A stretch of DNA of 64,000 nt. Source: Epiperipatus broadwayi (taxonomy: Eukaryota; Onychophora; Udeonychophora; Euonychophora; Peripatidae). The position numbers and the translations under genes are program-made. Shown here one piece after another: positions 59,461 through 64,000 of the stretch (within the stretch, counting starts at the first letter, position 1; every line of letters begins with the position of its first letter). Location of the stretch: contig JAQFVV010013091.1 in NCBI GenBank assembly GCA_028023455.1, positions 126,001-190,000 on the forward strand. The letters run 5' to 3'. The notes below the pieces were generated by a model. That model did not search any database. It had not been told where the DNA came from and saw nothing but the letters and a program-made list of their open reading frames with translations.

Positions 59461-60967
59461 GACATTTATAAGAAGTGAAAGTGATCAGGTAACTATGAAC
59501 CCTCGTTAACAGATCTTTTATTATTGCTTATTAAAAGTAAACCTTAATTTATTGTTCAAAGCATGATTTTTTCTTTTGATACAGAAACATTAAGGGCTTG
59601 TTTATCTATAGTTATTCTCAATATCACATAACATAACACAAATACAGTTTAAATCTTTAAACTTAAATGTTCATTATTTTTTTTTATTATATTGTAATAT
59701 TGAAATGTTTTTTTTAATTGTTCTTCAGTTGTTATGATAATGAGCAACCTATAAATATATGCATTTATAATGTTTTTTTTAATTTTATCTTGTTGCATAT
59801 TAAAATTGATATAATGTATTTTATTTTATTTTGCTAAAAGATTGCACGAATATTTTTATTTATATATGTAATTTATGTATTAATCTCTAATATAGGGGTA
59901 TACATTTTAAACATGTATGTTAACATTACCGAATGTGTGCCTGTGTAACTGCTTATACAAACATGTCAAAAGAATAATTATACATAATTAATTTAAATAT
60001 GAGAAATTATAAAGCAAGGCTTACATATGAATGGAAGTGAAATAAAACACAGGTTACATATGAAATTTATTTTTATAATATAATAAGTTAGGAATGTCTT
60101 AAGTAAGCATTCCATGAAATATATTTTTTAATGTCATTTTAAGCCAGCTTATTTTAAAAGTATCCAAAATGACGAACTTGTATATAAAATTTTGTATTAG
60201 TTCTATATTGAATTAATGTAATAATAAGCCATTTATCTAATTAGTAAATTTGATTTTAAAGAAGGAAAGAAGAATAGTATTAATAAAATATAATTGTATA
60301 TCTTAGTTGATTTCCGAGTTCTTATTAAAAATATTGTTGTATTTTTTTTGTCTTAATTCTATTGTTTAAATGATCATCATCATCATCGCTCACAGATATT
60401 AAGAATCATCATTCGTAAATATTGAGCAATCACTTGCTAATATTAAGCACTCGCAAAATGTTAAGTAAACTAGAATGTTGATTTACATTTAGGTATTTAA
60501 GGGTTAAGCTTGATAATAACCAAGTTTTAATAATTATAGGTGTATAAAGAAAGCTAAAATTATATTGTGTCCATGAATTATGATCATCCTCATCAAAGAT
60601 GGATATCGTATTATTGATTAAAATGTTTCAAATAATACTATACAAGAGTTATGATTGCCATCATCATCATTAATAAATTATAATCATTAAATCTAATGTT
60701 TAGCATAATTAATATATGTAGTAAATAAAGATTTATAGAAAGATGAATATCATGCATAGAGATTCATAATGATCATTCATCATCACTAGTATTATTAAAT
60801 CCTGGTTTTAACTATAAAAGTATTTTAGTAAATAACTATAAACTTATATAAATGCTAGTAAATGTAATATTTAAATCACAGTTTGAAATAGGATAATTTT
60901 TAATAAATGCATATGAGTTTATAAAGATTAATTTATTGTTGTGAGTTTATTAATAAGCTATGGCTAG
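59461..60967. other. No gene seen
   Basis: AT-rich with scattered ATC/ATT trinucleotides that increase to the right. Nothing recognised. Confidence 0.45.
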
Positions 60968-61046
60968 TATCATCATCACTATTATTATCATTATTATTAT
61001 GATATCACTATTATTATCATTCATCATTATTATCATCATCATTATC
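60968..61046. repeat. (ATT/ATC)n imperfect microsatellite
   Basis: Interspersed ATC and ATT trinucleotides with short interruptions. Confidence 0.8.
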
Positions 61047-61307
61047 ACCTTTATATTGTGATAAATAATCTAGTTAAATGGCCATCAATATTAATAATGG
61101 TTTTCACGATGCTTGTTTAGAAGCCATTAATAAGATGATACTTGTCTGTTCATCAATATACATAAAATGAGCTAGCAATGTCTATAAGAGTCTTTGATCT
61201 ATAATATAAATTTTGGTAATATTGGGATCTTGTAATTTTATCGATATAGATAAAATGTAAGAATGTCATTTTTTTCATTAGTCATCCAAGTCATGTGTGA
61301 TAAAAAT

Positions 61308-61386
61308 GTACCGAATGAGTTTGAACTCAGTACACTCTAAACAGATATTTATCTAGATTTAAAACAATCTAGTGGCGCTCATGGGA
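61308..61386 (-). mobile_element. Possible tRNA-like SINE head
   Basis: On the minus strand GTACTGAGTTCAAACTCATTC resembles a T-arm with B box, and CCATGAGCGCCACTAG lies upstream where an A box would be. Spacing is loose and no copy elsewhere in the window supports it. Confidence 0.3.
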
Positions 61387-62645
61387 AAACACATATACTT
61401 AGCTAAACTGAATAAAGAGTGATATAATCCCTTTCCAACTTTATAATATTAACTTTATATAATATATATTTTATAAGTTGTCATGAATAGCACCAGTGTG
61501 TGCATGTGACCATGAATGGTCTTATATGGTTGGAAAGAAGAATAGGAAGGATTCTTTGTTAAAAGAACCTAGTATGGGAGATAAGCATAATGCACTCCAG
61601 GAATTTCAAAGTGGGTAATTTTATTCAGTTGCTATATTTAATATTCTTTTATTTGGTGACAATGGCCAATATGTTTTATTGTTCAAATGACATCCCCAAT
61701 ATTTAGATATTATTAAATCTTTAATGATGATAGTTTTAATTGTCATTGTTGTTATTTTATATGGAGAAATGAGATAACTTATTTATTTTATTACTAATGT
61801 GACAGAATTAATGTTTAGGATAGTTGCAATCGGGCTATAATGTTATATTTAATTAATTAGAAATAGACACCCAGATAGAGCATGATATGCATATATTCTT
61901 ATTTATCTGTTAGCATCATCCTTATTTAATTATAAATTGTATTTTGGCTAACACAGTGAATTTATTTCTCATTTAGTTTACTTGGTTACAAATGATGAAC
62001 TGCTGCAGCATATCATTATCCTGTTTAGTGTTTGGTTATTGAATTATGGCAACTATCATTTCATCACTCATCTATTTATCTATACTGTGACAATGTTTAC
62101 TTACTGTTACAAATAACAGATTTGATAAACATATATGTTAATAATGGATCATTTTCTATCAATTTATTATTCTTTCTGTTACAAATGTCTTCTTTCCGTT
62201 ACAAATGGTGCAACAACTAGGGCCCAAAATAAGCCAAATAAGGGCTTGAAATACACCACATACCTGAGAGATGTGTAGTATATAATGATGACAGATGTAT
62301 AGTTTGAAAAAAAAATTTTTTTTATTATTAGATACAAATATTTTGGCCTGATGTTTAGATGATGATGATTACTGTTATTGCATTTTTGATGATGATAAAT
62401 AAATACAGCCATTAAACAGCTTAATTTCAATTTTTAAAATATAAAGATATCACAACTTATAATAAGTGTTAAAGTTAATAGCACTGTTTTTTAAATATTT
62501 TTCTTATCAGTGAAATATAGAGTTGCTGCTAGATAAGCATAAAAATATTAATAGCCTTGAATTGTAGAATAATAATTTTTTTCATATTTGAAAAGTTTGT
62601 GTAATAGAAAATCTATGATTTTGGAGGTTGGATTGGATATTTGAT
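61387..62645. other. Unassigned; may contain an LTR
   Basis: By position this is where the 5' LTR of the element entering at the right edge should lie. I could not align it convincingly with the repeats at 2067 or 6465. Confidence 0.3.
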
Positions 62646-63685
62646 TGTTGGAGTTTGGTTGGTTGTGTTACAATTTTGATGATGGATGGAGAATTTTTGT
62701 GATTGCCTTGAGGATGTGATGTGTCCATGCCACTGGTGATTGATTTATCTCATTCACTGCTCCAACCCAGATTATAATATCAGTTATTATTTATCATGAA
62801 GCAGTTAACAGTAGGCCTGCCATGATTTCGCCTCTAAGACTCCAGAGAGAGCAAGGCATAGTTTTTTTCTGATACATAATATTTCACCTCTAAGACTCCA
62901 GAGAGAGCAAGGTAGTATTTTGTTTTACTGATATATAATTGTTACCTCTAAGACTTTAAAGATAAGCAAGGCAGTATTTTATGAATTAAATCCCCTAAGA
63001 CTTGGAAGTAAGCAGGGCAATGCAACAGTGTTTGCAATAAACTATTATGGATTGTAGTAGCTTAGAGTGATTGAATTGGGGTGATCATCTGAGTGTTCAT
63101 GGAGCATTGTGTGCTCTAAGTGCAGTGATTGGATTCTTTTATCTATCTCATGATTGTGAATTGCTAATCATTCTTTTGGCTGTCAATATCTGTCAGATCT
63201 CTAGAAGGATGGATGAGTATATATATAACTTGAGATGTGAACTCTATTATAAATCTAGGCACATATGTTATATAAGTAATTTTTTTTTTTGCTTAGGGTA
63301 TTAAAATAGGGCATAGAGAGAGTTAAGTTTTATAAAAGCATTAAGAACTAGATAAATGATGGCATAAAAAGAACACACATATGCAGAGATAGCTTTTTCT
63401 TAAATAAATGTTTTAAATAGAACTATGACCTCATACTTTATCAATCATATATAGGTAAAGGACAAAGAGTGATGGTGGAGGTTAAGTTAATTAAAGGCAC
63501 TTAAGATATAGATAGATTGATGGAGAGAATTATGGCTGAGAAAGAGTGGTTAGAAATTTTAAAGTATATGGGGATAGATAAAGGTGTTTAACTCTGGATG
63601 TATAGGAAATCAGGGAGCAGAACAAAATAGAGCAGAACACAATAAAGCAGAACAGAAATAAGTAATATAAATATTTTATAAATTT
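62646..63685 (+). mobile_element. 5' leader of a gypsy-like element with a fourfold CTCTAAGACT repeat
   Basis: The leader shares GATGGATGGAGAATTTT and CCTGCCATGA plus CTCTAAGACT with the leader at 3560-3790. Here the CTCTAAGACTCCAGAGAG unit is repeated four times (about 62831-63020, spacing about 55-65 bases), with AGCAAGGCAGTATTTT after most units. The function is unknown; it could be packaging or translational control, or simple expansion. Confidence 0.5.
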
Positions 63686-64000
63686 ATGATGGAGCAAGAA
63701 AAAGAATTAACTATTGAGGGAATGGAAGTAGAGAAGCAAGGCCCTCTATAGTGGTTGCAAGTTATAATTAATCAGATGAATCAGAGATTCGATCAGCAAT
63801 CACAAGTGATAAATCAAATGAATCAGAAATTTGATCATCAGTCACAAGAGATGAAGGAAATGAAACAAGAAATAAAACTAGAAATAGTTCAACATTCTAA
63901 AAAAATAGAGAATATTGAAATAGAATTGAAAAACAAATGGCAAGAGTTTGATGACAGATGTGACATAAGATATAAGGAACTTGCCGATAAATTGACAACA
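63686..64000 (+). pseudogene. Gag N-terminus of a gypsy-like element, cut by the window end
   Basis: ATG at 63686 opens a frame with an in-frame TAG at 63749-63751. The same frame continues open to the window end with a long Gln/Glu/Lys-rich coiled coil. It carries a duplicated INQMNQ-x-FD-x-QSQ segment and later heptad-like EIE and EL residues. The segment resembles the coiled coil at 4357-4545. The capsid domain would lie beyond the window. Confidence 0.55.

Overview
The window is very AT-rich (roughly a quarter G+C by eye) eukaryotic DNA, almost certainly from an invertebrate animal. The evidence is spliced exons with GT/AG borders and long introns, tRNA-derived SINEs, Penelope-like elements (PLEs), Ty3/gypsy-type elements, an RTE-like LINE, and hammerhead-ribozyme repeats of the metazoan retrozyme type. 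I cannot name the lineage. EB-like modules and a TCAGTT initiator would suit an arthropod, but the repeats do not exclude other phyla.

Only one host gene is visible. Three exons on the + strand (13545-13682, 20815-20970, 33266-33415) each encode one complete six-cysteine EB/EGF-like module. All have phase-1 borders and are separated by introns of about 7.1 and 12.3 kb. The first and last exons lie outside the window or were not recognised.

The rest is mobile-element debris. Left part (1-9.2 kb): a retroposed 3' end, then an LTR element with gag only between long diverged direct repeats. Introns and flanks (9.7-33 kb): SINEs, a 1.07-kb TIR element with a 6-bp target duplication, a decayed antisense PLE (reverse transcriptase plus GIY-YIG nuclease), a 250-bp-arm snapback, a small MITE, an antisense gypsy integrase remnant, a pair of 2-kb LTR-like repeats around about 0.54 kb, and a PLE nuclease fragment with inverted flanks. 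Right part (35-64 kb): a nearly identical 2.0-kb tandem duplication, an RTE-like LINE fragment, further snapbacks, an integrase-less gypsy element with 268-bp LTRs, tandem repeats, and the leader plus gag start of another LTR element at the right edge.

The most interesting signal is a set of seven hammerhead-ribozyme-like sequences in two related repeat families. In family A (31.4-32.1 and 35.2-36.3 kb; unit about 332 bp) one copy at 36033-36092 keeps every core nucleotide. Family B (52.4-53.3 kb; unit about 436 bp) is a tandem dimer plus an inverted copy. Stem I changes from UAUGAUC/GAUCAUA in family A to AUAAUC/GAUUAU in family B, so both strands changed together while pairing was kept. The layout matches animal retrozymes, which are non-autonomous retroelements that replicate through small self-cleaving circular RNAs.
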